From contig OZ242297.1 of NCBI GenBank assembly GCA_965207755.1, positions 3,780,844 through 3,844,843 of the forward strand: a stretch of 64,000 nt of DNA, written 5' to 3'. Positions 7,930-16,367 of this stretch are shown here, in pieces. The first letter of the stretch is position 1. Each line of letters begins with the position of its first letter. The position numbers and the translations under genes were made by a program. The notes under the pieces were generated by a model. That model had not been told where the DNA came from. It was given only the letters and a program-made list of their open reading frames with translations, and did not search any database. The DNA comes from Aldehydirespirator sp028819505. GTDB taxonomy: Bacteria; Actinomycetota; Acidimicrobiia; Acidimicrobiales; Aldehydirespiratoraceae.

Positions 7930-8631
7930 TCATCCTCCCGCCGCGGGCCGCGGCTCGCTGGCCGGGTACACCTTGATGGAGATGAAACGTATCGGCAACT
8001 CGACGAGCTCGACCGGGCCATGGGCCACCTCGCCGTGGATCTGCATCGTGTCGCCCGCATCGAGGCGGTAGGACTTCCCGCCGTAGCCGTAGTCGATGGA
8101 TCCCTCCAGCACATGGATGAACTCCACCCCGGGATGCTGGTAGAGGGGGAACACGCCGCCGGGCTCGGTGATGGTGGTGATCATCGGCTCGATCACCCGG
8201 TTGGGGCCGCGCAGGGTGCCGAGATCCTGGTAGAGGCGGCCCGGCCCGCCTCCCTGGTGATGGATCTCGTGGCCCTCGCCCGCCTTGACGATCACCAGGT
8301 CGTGCTCCTCGTCGAGGCCTCGGAACAGGGCGGTGACCGGGACTCGGGCGGTGGCCGCCAGCCGCACGAGGGTCGACAGGCTCGGCGCGCTCTGGCCGTG
8401 CTCGATCTTGGAGAGCATCCCCAGGGAGATCTCGGCGCCGGCCGCGAACTCCGACATCGTCATGTCCAGCGACCGGCGGAACTCCCGGACCCGGCTCCCC
8501 ACCACGCGGCACAACTCCTCGGTGGAGACCGAGGGGCCCAGCGAGTCGGTGAGCTCCGGGTCGGCGCGGTCGCCGTCGGAACCGGACTGGGTGGCGTCCG
8601 CGAGCGCCATGCCGGAGATGATGCCAGACAT
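7930..8631 (-). CDS. XRE-family regulator with C-terminal cupin sensor domain
   Basis: 233 aa. Helix-turn-helix at about residues 45-100 (VREFRRSLDMTMSEFAAGAE, then LSKIEHGQSAPSLSTL), and a cupin barrel at about 150-225 (GGVFPLYQHPGVEFIHVLEG, then LDAGDTMQIHGEVAHG). Proteins of this class usually sense a small metabolite and control an adjacent catabolic operon. It is divergent from the VOC-cupin-hydantoinase operon, with 224 bp between, and that region holds a candidate operator repeat. An alternative start is the in-frame Met at residue 8. Confidence 0.85.
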   Translation of the reverse strand: MSGIISGMALADATQSGSDGDRADPELTDSLGPSVSTEELCRVVGSRVREFRRSLDMTMSEFAAGAEISLGMLSKIEHGQSAPSLSTLVRLAATARVPVTALFRGLDEEHDLVIVKAGEGHEIHHQGGGPGRLYQDLGTLRGPNRVIEPMITTITEPGGVFPLYQHPGVEFIHVLEGSIDYGYGGKSYRLDAGDTMQIHGEVAHGPVELVELPIRFISIKVYPASEPRPAAGG

Positions 8632-8644
8632 CGGGGTTCGGAGG

Positions 8645-8735
8645 GTACTGGCCCCGGCCGGCCGGTGGTCGGTGCGGCGTCAGCGGCACGCCACCGGTAC
8701 ACGGTGGTACTGGCCCCGGCCGGCCGGTGGTCGGT
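8645..8735. promoter_or_regulatory. 29-bp direct repeat in divergent promoter region
   Basis: A 29-bp block beginning GTACTGGCCCCGGCC is present at 8645-8673 and again at 8707-8735 (62-bp period). It contains the self-complementary run CCGGCCGGCCGG. The block lies in the only gap between the XRE-cupin regulator (minus) and the catabolic operon (plus), so it is the natural place for the regulator to bind. A further GC-rich inverted stretch (CTGCCGGCGG and CCTGCCGGCGG) follows at about 8738-8762. Confidence 0.5.
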
Positions 8736-8855
8736 CTGCCGGCGGCGCATCCTGCCGGCGGTCCGGCAGGGCACGGGATGGTCCTTGCCGAACTCGATCC
8801 GCGCCCGGCCCGCCGCATTGGCTGACGGCTGCGGTCCGGGCGTATCGTCGGAGCG

Positions 8856-9329
8856 ATGATCTCGGGAATGAACCACGCCGTCCTGTACGTGCGCGACGCC
8901 CGCCGCCACCAGAGGTTCTACGCCGGGGTGCTCGGCTTCAACACGGTGATCGACGGGCCCGGCGCCTACGTGTTCATGCGGGCGCCGGGATCGGCGAACC
9001 ACCACGACATCGTCTTCTTCTCGATCGGCGAGGACGCGGCCCCCTCCCAGGCGGGCCGCAGCACGGTCGGCCTGTACCACATCGCGTGGGAGGTCGGCAC
9101 CCTCGACGAGCTGGCCGAGATGCGCGAGCGGCTGGTCGAGGCCGGCGCCCTGGTGGGCCAGAGCGACCACGGCCCCAACAAGAGCCTCTACGCCAAGGAC
9201 CCCGACGGCTTGGAATTCGAGGTGATGTGGCTGGTGCCGCCGCAGCACTGGGGAGACGAGGAGCATGAGGCCATCATCCGCCCGCTCGACCTCGACGCCG
9301 ACCGGGAGCGGTTCGCCGCCCTCGGATGA
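8856..9329 (+). CDS. VOC-family metalloprotein (extradiol-dioxygenase-like)
   Basis: 157 aa, a single vicinal-oxygen-chelate domain with candidate metal ligands His8 (GMNHAVLYV), the His of STVGLYHIAWEV at about residue 76, and the Glu of DPDGLEFEVMW at about 124. This spacing fits glyoxalase and type I extradiol enzymes. First gene of the plus-strand operon; the cupin gene follows after 34 bp. A ring- or enol-acting step in the same pathway as the hydantoinases is likely, substrate unknown. Confidence 0.8.
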   Translation: MISGMNHAVLYVRDARRHQRFYAGVLGFNTVIDGPGAYVFMRAPGSANHHDIVFFSIGEDAAPSQAGRSTVGLYHIAWEVGTLDELAEMRERLVEAGALVGQSDHGPNKSLYAKDPDGLEFEVMWLVPPQHWGDEEHEAIIRPLDLDADRERFAALG

Positions 9330-9363
9330 CTCCTCGCCCGGGGAATCTCGAGGAGCGCCCACC

Positions 9364-9762
9364 ATGAGCATCGCCGGGACCCTCGACAACCCGTACTGCT
9401 ACTTCCTCGACGACGACGCCTTCGTCGAGACGGCCCGCCCCGGTTTCCGGCACCGGGTGATAACCGGCGAGCACCTGCAACTCTGCTTCTGGCGCATCGC
9501 CGGAGGGGCTCAGGGTTCGGTGCTGCACAACCACACCGAGAACGAGCAGCTAGGGGTCGTAATGCGGGGCAAGCTCGATTTCCGCATCGGACCCGAGGGC
9601 GCCAACGACGAGCGCATCGTGCTCGGCGAGGGCGACTCGTACCTGGCGCCCCGCTCGGTCTGGCACGGCGACTCGGTGTTCATCGGCGACGACGTCTACG
9701 GCGAGTGCTGGATACTCGACGTGTTCGCCCCGCCCCGCTCCGACCTCGCCGACACGGGCTGA
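9364..9762 (+). CDS. Cupin-domain protein
   Basis: 132 aa from ATG 9364, preceded by GAGGAG. One cupin_2 barrel with the first metal motif LHNHTENEQLGVVMRGKLDF (two His and Glu) and second motif SYLAPRSVWHGDS. The family includes small dioxygenases, isomerases and binding proteins. It sits between the VOC gene and the hydantoinase genes and is probably an enzyme of the same catabolic route. A longer upstream in-frame start overlaps the VOC gene and is unlikely. Confidence 0.75.
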   Translation: MSIAGTLDNPYCYFLDDDAFVETARPGFRHRVITGEHLQLCFWRIAGGAQGSVLHNHTENEQLGVVMRGKLDFRIGPEGANDERIVLGEGDSYLAPRSVWHGDSVFIGDDVYGECWILDVFAPPRSDLADTG

Positions 9763-9775
9763 CCGCCGCTTGTTT

Positions 9776-9813
9776 CCCGCTCTTGTTCGCTTCGCTCACG
9801 GGCCGCTCGGGCC
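9776..9813 (+). repeat. 38-bp dispersed repeat, copy 1 (tandem pair)
   Basis: Starts CCCGCTCTTGTTCGC and ends GGGCCGCTCGGGCC. First of two tandem copies (43-bp period) in the gap between the cupin gene and hyuA. Confidence 0.9.
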
Positions 9814-9818
9814 TGTTG

Positions 9819-9856
9819 CCCGCTCTTGTTCGCTTCGCTCACGGGCCGCTCGGGCC
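9819..9856 (+). repeat. 38-bp dispersed repeat, copy 2 (tandem pair)
   Basis: Near-identical to the copy at 9776, same orientation, ending 29 bp before the hyuA start. Confidence 0.9.
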
Positions 9857-9884
9857 CAGGGGCCTCCCAAGCTCGGCCTCTGAC

Positions 9885-11969
9885 ATGGCCGACTGGCGGC
9901 TGGCCGTCGACATCGGCGGGACCTTCACCGACGTGGTGCTGCTCGACAGCCAGTCGGGCCGGGTGGTGGTTGACAAGACCCTCACTACCCCGGCCGCGCC
10001 TCTGGAGGGCGTGCGGGCCGGCGTCACCCAGCTCCTGGCCAAGGCGCAGGTCGCGCCGGCGGAGATCACCGCGCCCATCGTGCATGCCACCACCCTCATC
10101 ACCAACGCCCTGATCGAGGGTCGCACCGGCCGGGCCGGGCTGGTGACGACGGCAGGTTTCGGCGACACGCTGCTGATCCGCGACGAGCACCGCTACGACA
10201 TGTACGACCTTCAGATCGAGTTCCCCGATCCCCCAATCGGTCGGGATCTCACCTTCGAGATCGATGAGCGCACGTCGGCCGCCGGCGCCGTGCTGGCCGA
10301 GCCTGCGGACGCCGACTTGGACCGGCTCGCCTCGCAGTTGGCCGATGCGGCGGTGGAGTCGGTGGCCGTGTGCCTGCTCAACTCCTACGTCAACCCGGCC
10401 AACGAGCATGCCGTGGCCGAGCATCTCCGCGTCGAGCTCGGAGTGCCGGTGTGCGTCTCGGCCGAGATCTCGCCCCAGATCCGCGAGTACCCCCGCATGA
10501 TGACTGCGGCCTGCAACGCAGCCACCATGCCGGTGATCGGCCCCTACCTCGACGAGCTGCAGAGGTGGCTCTCGGCGGAGGGTTTCGGCGGGGCGGTGCT
10601 GATGATGCTGTCCAACGGCGGTGTGGTGTCGGCCGACGACGCGGCCCGGGGTCCGATCCGCCTGGTCGAGTCGGGGCCGGCTGCCGGTGCTCTGGCCGGC
10701 ACGTGGCACGCGAGCCGCCTCGGTTCCGAGCGGCTGCTGTGCTTCGACATGGGCGGCACCACGGCCAAGGCCTGCCTGATCGAGAACGGCGAGCCGGCAC
10801 TCACCAACACCTTCGAGGTGGCCAGGATCTACCGGTTCAAGAAGGGGTCGGGCTTCCCGGTGTCGGTGCCGTCGGTGGACCTGGTCGAGATCGGCGCGGG
10901 CGGGGGATCGCTGGCCCGTCTCGACCGCTTCGGCCTGCTCAAGGTGGGGCCGGAGTCCGCCGGGGCCGATCCCGGTCCCGCCTCCTACGGCCGCGGCGGC
11001 ACCACGGCCGCGGTGACCGACGCCGACGTGGTGCTCGGACTGCTCGATCCTGATGCCTTCCTGGGAGGCGACATGCCCCTCGACGCGGCCGCGGCCTCCG
11101 CCGCCACCGCTCGTGCCGCCGAGGGTCTGGGGCTGTCGCCGCTGGACACGGCCGCGGGGATCCACGAGGTCGTCGACCAGAACATGGCGGCCGCCGCCCG
11201 CATGCACGGGGTGGAGCAGGGGGTGGATCTTCGCGGGGTGACCATCCTGGCCTTCGGCGGCGCCGGACCGGTGCATGCCTGCGGTGTGGCCGATCTCCTG
11301 GAGAGCGACCGGGTGGTCTTCCCGGTCAACGCCAGCGTGCTCTCCGCGTTCGGGACGCTGGTGTCGCCGGTGCGCATCGATCTGGCCCGTTCCATGCCGC
11401 GCCTGCTCGGGAGCGTGGACGTCGCCGAGCGGGACGGGCTCCTCGACGAACTGCGGGGCGAGGGTCGCAGGGTGCTGTCCGCCGCCGGGGTTCCCGCCGG
11501 CGATGTGCGCTTCCGCTACGGGCTCGACGCCCGGTACTCGGGCCAGGGCAACGAGATCACGGTATGGGTGGGCACGGGCGAGGCCTGGCCCGCAAGCGAG
11601 GCCGACGTGCGGGCCGCCTTCGAATCGGAATACCGGCGGATCTACGGCATGACCATTCCCGATGTGGCCGTCGAGGCTGTGACCTGGCGGCTGTCGGCCT
11701 ACGCCGAGAAGGTCCAGGTGCGCCCCGATGCCGGGGCCACCGGTAAGGCCGGCGCGGCCGAGCCGGTGTCGCGGCGTCCGGTGGTGTTCGCGCGGGGCGC
11801 CGCCGCGGTTGATGTGCCCGTGTACCGGCGGCAGGATCTGGGCGTGGGAGCGAGGTTCGGGGGCCCGGCCGTCGTGGAGGAACGCGAGACCACCACTGTG
11901 ATCCGGCCGGGCTGGGAAGCGGAGGTGTCATCCGACGGCAGCCTGGTGGCCACAAGGAGCTGGCGGTGA
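9885..11969 (+). CDS. hyuA: Hydantoinase/oxoprolinase subunit A (HyuA)
   Basis: 694 aa, the usual length. The N-terminal actin-like ATPase fold begins with DIGGTFTDVVL (residues 9-19). A second phosphate region is FDMGGTTAKACLIENGE and a third, ILAFGGAGPVHACGVAD. Members hydrolyse ATP to open cyclic amides such as hydantoins or 5-oxoproline, or carboxylate ketones, always with subunit B. The start at ATG 9885 lies after the repeat pair and agrees with the family N-terminus. Its stop overlaps the hyuB start by 4 bp (GTGA). Confidence 0.9.
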   Translation: MADWRLAVDIGGTFTDVVLLDSQSGRVVVDKTLTTPAAPLEGVRAGVTQLLAKAQVAPAEITAPIVHATTLITNALIEGRTGRAGLVTTAGFGDTLLIRDEHRYDMYDLQIEFPDPPIGRDLTFEIDERTSAAGAVLAEPADADLDRLASQLADAAVESVAVCLLNSYVNPANEHAVAEHLRVELGVPVCVSAEISPQIREYPRMMTAACNAATMPVIGPYLDELQRWLSAEGFGGAVLMMLSNGGVVSADDAARGPIRLVESGPAAGALAGTWHASRLGSERLLCFDMGGTTAKACLIENGEPALTNTFEVARIYRFKKGSGFPVSVPSVDLVEIGAGGGSLARLDRFGLLKVGPESAGADPGPASYGRGGTTAAVTDADVVLGLLDPDAFLGGDMPLDAAAASAATARAAEGLGLSPLDTAAGIHEVVDQNMAAAARMHGVEQGVDLRGVTILAFGGAGPVHACGVADLLESDRVVFPVNASVLSAFGTLVSPVRIDLARSMPRLLGSVDVAERDGLLDELRGEGRRVLSAAGVPAGDVRFRYGLDARYSGQGNEITVWVGTGEAWPASEADVRAAFESEYRRIYGMTIPDVAVEAVTWRLSAYAEKVQVRPDAGATGKAGAAEPVSRRPVVFARGAAAVDVPVYRRQDLGVGARFGGPAVVEERETTTVIRPGWEAEVSSDGSLVATRSWR

Positions 11970-13603
11970 CTGCGGCTCGCAGCTTCGACCCGGTGGAGCT
12001 GGAGATCCTGTGGCAGTCGCTGATCTCCACCGTGAACGAGCAGGCCAGAGCCCTCCAGCGGGCCGCGTTCAGCCCCATCGTGCGCGAGGCCGGGGACCTG
12101 GCCAACGCGGTGTTCGACCGGCGGGGTCGCATGGTGGCCCAGGCGGTGACGGGCACACCGGGCCACATCAACAGCCTGGCCCTCGGCGCGGCCGCCATGC
12201 TCGAGGAGCATCCCGTCGGATCGCTGGTGCCGGGCGACGTGCTCATCACCAACGACCCCTACAAGACTGCGGGCCAGCTCCTCGACGTGACCGTGCTCGT
12301 GCCGGCCTGGCGGGTGCCGGCGGGCGGGGGCGAGCCCCGGCTGATCGCCCTGTTCGGTTCCACCATCCACCACACCGACGTCGGCGGCTACGGCATCGGC
12401 GCCGGCGGGCGGGACTGCTTCGAGGAAGGGCTCTGGATCCCGATCTGCAGGCTGATGACCGGCGACGGCGCCGGAGGCTCGGAGCGCAACGCCGACGTCT
12501 GGAAGTTCATCCTGTCGAATGTCCGCCAGCCGGATCACATGGCTGGCGACCTCCATGCCCAGATGGCCTCGGGGGAGGTGGGAGCGCAGCGGCTGGCCGC
12601 GCTGTGCGACACCCACGGCCTCGACGACATAGAGGACCTCGCCGACGAGATCATCGAGCGGTCCGAGGCTGCGACCAGGGCCACCATCCGCGAGTTGGAT
12701 GCGGGCACCCACCGCGCGTCGGCGGTGCTCGACCTGGCCGACGGCAGCCTCATCGACATCGTGTGCGCCATGCACGTCGACCCCGAGGCCGGGGAGATCA
12801 CGGTGGACTACGAGGGCTCCAGCGAGGCCAGTCCCTGGGGAATCAACGTGGTCCGCAACTACACCCACGCCTACACCACCTTCACGGTCCGGTCGGTCCT
12901 CAACCCCGACATACCCAACAACCACGGCAGCCTGGCGCCCATCAAGATGAGGGCCCCGGAAGGATCGGTCGTCCATGCGGTGCCCCCGCAGCCGGGCACG
13001 GCCCGCCACGTGGTCGGGATGTTCCTGCCCAATGCGCTGCTCAAAGCCCTGGCCCACCTGAAGCCCTCCGGTGCCATGGCCGAGGGCGCCGGTGCGGTAT
13101 GGACCATGCAGGTCAACGGCCACCACGAGGACGGGTCGCCGTTCATCACCGCCATGTTCACCTACGCGGGCGGCGTGGGCGCCCGGGCCGCCAAGCCCGG
13201 TCTCGACGCCTGCTCGTACCCCACCGGGGTGTCGGCGGTGCCCATCGAGGTGGTGGAGGCGTCGGCCCCGGTCCGGTTCCTGCGCAAGGCGCTGCGCCCG
13301 GGCTCGGGCGGCGGCGGAGCCCAGCCCGGCGGGCTGGGCCAGGTGATCGAGTTCGAGGTGGACACGGCCCGGCCCTGGCAGCTCAACGCGGTGACCAGCC
13401 GCCTGACCGAGCCGCCCCAGGGCATCTTCGGGGGAGAGCCGGGCGCTTCGGGGTCATTCCAGGTAAACGGCGAACCGGTGACCACCCAGACCCGCATAAC
13501 GCTCCAGCCGGGCGACACCGTGCGCCTGGAGCTGCCCGGCGGCGGCGGGTACGGCGCGCCGGCATCGAGCCCCCCGGATCAGGACCAGCCGGCCGCGCCG
13601 TGA
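11966..13603 (+). CDS. hyuB: Hydantoinase/oxoprolinase subunit B (HyuB)
   Basis: 545 aa. N-terminal DPVELEILWQSL and SPIVREAGDLANAVFD are the family opening motifs; GDVLITNDPYKTAGQLLDVT and HHTDVGGYG are the conserved metal/active-site stretches. The C-terminal GGGGAQPGGLGQVIEF and GGGGYG segments are typical. Forms the catalytic complex with HyuA. GTG start translationally coupled to hyuA; its own stop overlaps the ligase start by 4 bp, so the three proteins are probably made in equal amounts. Confidence 0.9.
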   Translation: MTAARSFDPVELEILWQSLISTVNEQARALQRAAFSPIVREAGDLANAVFDRRGRMVAQAVTGTPGHINSLALGAAAMLEEHPVGSLVPGDVLITNDPYKTAGQLLDVTVLVPAWRVPAGGGEPRLIALFGSTIHHTDVGGYGIGAGGRDCFEEGLWIPICRLMTGDGAGGSERNADVWKFILSNVRQPDHMAGDLHAQMASGEVGAQRLAALCDTHGLDDIEDLADEIIERSEAATRATIRELDAGTHRASAVLDLADGSLIDIVCAMHVDPEAGEITVDYEGSSEASPWGINVVRNYTHAYTTFTVRSVLNPDIPNNHGSLAPIKMRAPEGSVVHAVPPQPGTARHVVGMFLPNALLKALAHLKPSGAMAEGAGAVWTMQVNGHHEDGSPFITAMFTYAGGVGARAAKPGLDACSYPTGVSAVPIEVVEASAPVRFLRKALRPGSGGGGAQPGGLGQVIEFEVDTARPWQLNAVTSRLTEPPQGIFGGEPGASGSFQVNGEPVTTQTRITLQPGDTVRLELPGGGGYGAPASSPPDQDQPAAP

Positions 13604-15150
13604 GCGCCTGGGCTGAGCCCGTGCCCTTCGCCTCAGCGTGGGACCGGGCTGTGTCGGGCCGCGCCGACGAGACGTTCCTGATCTTCGAGACGCCGGCGGG
13701 AGACGTGTCCCGCTGGAGCTACGGGGACTTCGACGGGGCGGTGGACCGGGTGGCCGGGACGCTGGTCGCTTTGGGCGCCGAGCCGGGCGCGGCCGTCCAT
13801 CTCGCCCTGACCAACTCGCCGGCGTTCGTGGCCGCATGGCTGGCCGCGTCCCGCTTGGGTGCCTGGATCGTGCCATCGGACCCGATGGGCTGGGCGCCGG
13901 AGCTGGCCGGACACATCGAGCGCACCCGTCCCACTGTTGGGCTGTGCGCCGGGGCAAGAGCCGGCACTTACCGGGCCGCGGCTGCCGCCGCGGGCCGGAT
14001 GGATCTTCCCGTGATCGAGATCGACGAGGCCGACACCACGCTGGCGCCGTTCGACACGCCGCCGTTGGCCGCCGCCGACCGGCCCGCGCCCGGATTGCGC
14101 GACAGGGCCGCGGTGATGTTCACGTCGGGCACCACCGGACGGCCCAAGGGTGTGGAAGTGACCCAGGCCAACTACGCGTTCGCCGGCAAGGTCATGGCCG
14201 GGGCGGCCGGGCTCTCTCCCGAGGACCGGCAGCTGGTCGTGCTGCCCCTGTTCCACGCCAACGCCCAGTACTACTCGTTCGCGTCTGCCATCTGGACCGG
14301 GGCGAGCGTCGCCCTGATGCCGGCCTTCTCGGCGTCGGGGTTCCTGCCGGCGGCGGCCCGTCACTCGGCCACCTGCGCCAGCCTGTTCGCGGCGCCCATC
14401 CGCATGATCCTGGCCCGGGGCGGCCCCGTCGACGGCGCGGCCCTCCGCCACTGCTGGTATGCGCAGAACATCGCCGCCGACCAGTACGAAACCGTGGCTG
14501 GATGGTTCGGCTGCCGGCCCCGCCAGCTCTACGGCATGACCGAGACCATCCCCGCGGTCCTCACCGACGAAGCGGCCGACCCGCACCACGCCTCGATGGG
14601 CCGGGTCTCCGCGGGCTGCGCAGTGGACGTGCAGGACGCGGCCGGAGGCTCGGTGGCGCCGGGGGCCGTCGGCGAGGTGGTCGTGGGCGGCGAGCCGGGC
14701 ATCACCCTGTTCGCGGGCTACCTCGACGCGCCCGACATCACCGCAGCCAGCTTCCGCGACGGCTGGTTCCTCACCGGCGATCGGGCGGTACGTGACGACA
14801 CCGGGCGCCACTACTTCGACGGCCGTCGCTCGGACGTGCTCAAGGTGTCGGGCGAGAACGTCTCGACAGTCGAGGTCGAGTCCACGCTGGCCGAGCATCC
14901 CGCGGTGCTGGAGGCCGCGGTGGTGGGCCGGCCCGACGAGATCCGCGACGAGGTCCCCGTGGCGTTCGTGGTCGCGGCCGACGCGTCGGCGCCCCCGTCC
15001 GTCTCCGAGCTCGACGCCTGGTGCGCCGAGCGTCTGGCCAGGGCCAAGCGCCCGGTTGCCATCACCCTCATCGACGAGCTGCCCCGGACCAGCGTCGGCA
15101 AGATCCGCAAGTTCCTGCTGACCGAACGCGCCACGGCCCGCAACCACTAG
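13600..15150 (+). CDS. AMP-dependent acyl-CoA ligase
   Basis: 516 aa. Phosphate-binding motif MFTSGTTGRPKG at residues 173-184, YGMTET near 310, TGD and DGRRSDVLKVSGENVSTVEVE near 410-430, and the catalytic Lys in SVGKIRKFLL near the C-terminus. Activates a carboxylic acid as acyl-AMP and then acyl-CoA. Substrate not predictable; context suggests the acid released by the hydantoinase reaction. GTG start overlaps the hyuB stop. Last gene of the operon, convergent with the LLM gene of the Mch operon. Confidence 0.88.
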   Translation: MSAWAEPVPFASAWDRAVSGRADETFLIFETPAGDVSRWSYGDFDGAVDRVAGTLVALGAEPGAAVHLALTNSPAFVAAWLAASRLGAWIVPSDPMGWAPELAGHIERTRPTVGLCAGARAGTYRAAAAAAGRMDLPVIEIDEADTTLAPFDTPPLAAADRPAPGLRDRAAVMFTSGTTGRPKGVEVTQANYAFAGKVMAGAAGLSPEDRQLVVLPLFHANAQYYSFASAIWTGASVALMPAFSASGFLPAAARHSATCASLFAAPIRMILARGGPVDGAALRHCWYAQNIAADQYETVAGWFGCRPRQLYGMTETIPAVLTDEAADPHHASMGRVSAGCAVDVQDAAGGSVAPGAVGEVVVGGEPGITLFAGYLDAPDITAASFRDGWFLTGDRAVRDDTGRHYFDGRRSDVLKVSGENVSTVEVESTLAEHPAVLEAAVVGRPDEIRDEVPVAFVVAADASAPPSVSELDAWCAERLARAKRPVAITLIDELPRTSVGKIRKFLLTERATARNH

Positions 15151-15386
15151 TCGCTAGAACTCGGAGCGGTGGCTGCGGCGGAGATCGCGGCCGGGATCGC
15201 GGCGAGCAACGCCGTCGGCCGCCGGTACCAGCCGGGATGCCCGGGAGGGCGCACTCCCAAACCCATTTGCGCCGAGTTGGGCCGGGTCTGCGCCACCGAC
15301 GGCCTTGACTGCTCTGGGTGGTTCTGGTGATGATGGACGACTACCTGGACCCCGAGACGTCCCGAGCGGCGGCATCCGCCTCGCCG
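15151..15386. other. 236-bp convergent intergenic region, possible gene remnant
   Basis: Lies between two stop codons. It contains a 53-codon GTG frame (15169-15330) with a Cys-rich end but no recognised motif and no good ribosome site. No clear terminator hairpin with a T-run is visible. Probably a decayed gene or spacer. Confidence 0.3.
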
Positions 15387-16367
15387 CTAGTGGCCGGTGG
15401 CGATGGCGACCACCTCGGTCAGCAGGCCGCGGTTGGCGGCCGGGCCGGGCGAGATGATGTTCACGAAGAAGGCGTCGAGGCGGTGCGCGCCGATCAGGTG
15501 CTCCAGCTGGCTGCGGCACTCCGCGGGCGTGCCTGCGATCTGGTAGGAGGCCACCAGCTCGTCGGTGACGAGTCGGCCCACCGCTTCGGGGCCACCCTCG
15601 GTGAAGGCGTGCTTCAGGCCGGCGATCTCGGCATCGTTGAGGCCGAGGTTCTTGAGGATCCGGGGCGGGCTGTCCATGATGGCGTAGCCGTACAGGTGCT
15701 TGGCCTCCTCGATCATCTCGGGCTTGTAGGCCAGGCGGTCGAGGTAGACGCGGGTGAGCGGCGGGGCGCCGGTCGCCGCCCGGGCCTGCTCGGCCAGGCC
15801 GAACGCGTCGCCGAGATCGGACTTGACCATCAGCACCAGGCCGTCGGCGTGGCTGCCGGCCAGCGCCAGCATCCGCTCGCCGCGGGCCGCGACCCAGATC
15901 GGGATCGAGTGGGCGCCGGTGGTGAGCTGGGCGCCCTCCAGCGAGAGTCGGCGTCCCTGCCAGGTGACCGGCTCGCCCCGCCACAGCAGCCGGAGCGCCT
16001 CGATGGTGTCGGACATCATCGCCAGCGGGGCCGGTCTCTCCAGGCCCATCGGGTGCAGCACCATGGTGCCGCCGGCCACCAGCGTCACGAAGGCCCGGCC
16101 CCCGCTCATCTCGTCGACGGTGGCGATCGCGGCCGCAGTGGCGGCCGGATGGCGGGTGTACGGGTTGGTGACCGCTCCCAGGCGGATGGTGCTGGTGGCC
16201 CGGGCCGCCGCGCCGAGCACCCCGTACACGTCGAGCATCAGGCCCTCGTCGGCCACCATGCAGTAGGAGTAGCCGAGCTCCTCGGCAGCGACGATGGTGT
16301 CGATCAGCTCGGCCGAGCCCATCGTCGGGACGATCTGAAGGCCCAGCGCCAGCTCGCCGGCGGTCAC
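15387..16367 (-). CDS. LLM-class F420/flavin oxidoreductase resembling methylene-H4MPT reductase
   Basis: 326 aa TIM-barrel enzyme of the luciferase-like superfamily. It shares with Mer the block VTNPYTRHP-x7-IATVDEMSGGRA (about residues 70-97). It also has IPIWVAARGERML-x-LAGSHADG, the SPPRILKNLGL block after a bulge, and the C-terminal IAGTPAEC and ISPGPA motifs. Mer uses F420H2 to reduce methylene-H4MPT to methyl-H4MPT. Other LLM subfamilies share parts of this, so the exact substrate is open. GTG start overlaps the SDR stop by 4 bp. Last gene of the seven-gene operon, two genes after an Mch homologue. Confidence 0.75.
   Translation of the reverse strand: MTAGELALGLQIVPTMGSAELIDTIVAAEELGYSYCMVADEGLMLDVYGVLGAAARATSTIRLGAVTNPYTRHPAATAAAIATVDEMSGGRAFVTLVAGGTMVLHPMGLERPAPLAMMSDTIEALRLLWRGEPVTWQGRRLSLEGAQLTTGAHSIPIWVAARGERMLALAGSHADGLVLMVKSDLGDAFGLAEQARAATGAPPLTRVYLDRLAYKPEMIEEAKHLYGYAIMDSPPRILKNLGLNDAEIAGLKHAFTEGGPEAVGRLVTDELVASYQIAGTPAECRSQLEHLIGAHRLDAFFVNIISPGPAANRGLLTEVVAIATGH

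Noticed and set aside
12010..13599. Extension of the acyl-CoA ligase upstream through hyuB
   Set aside because: The frame is open but Arg/Gly/Pro-rich with no domain; the ligase N-terminus begins properly at the GTG overlapping the hyuB stop.
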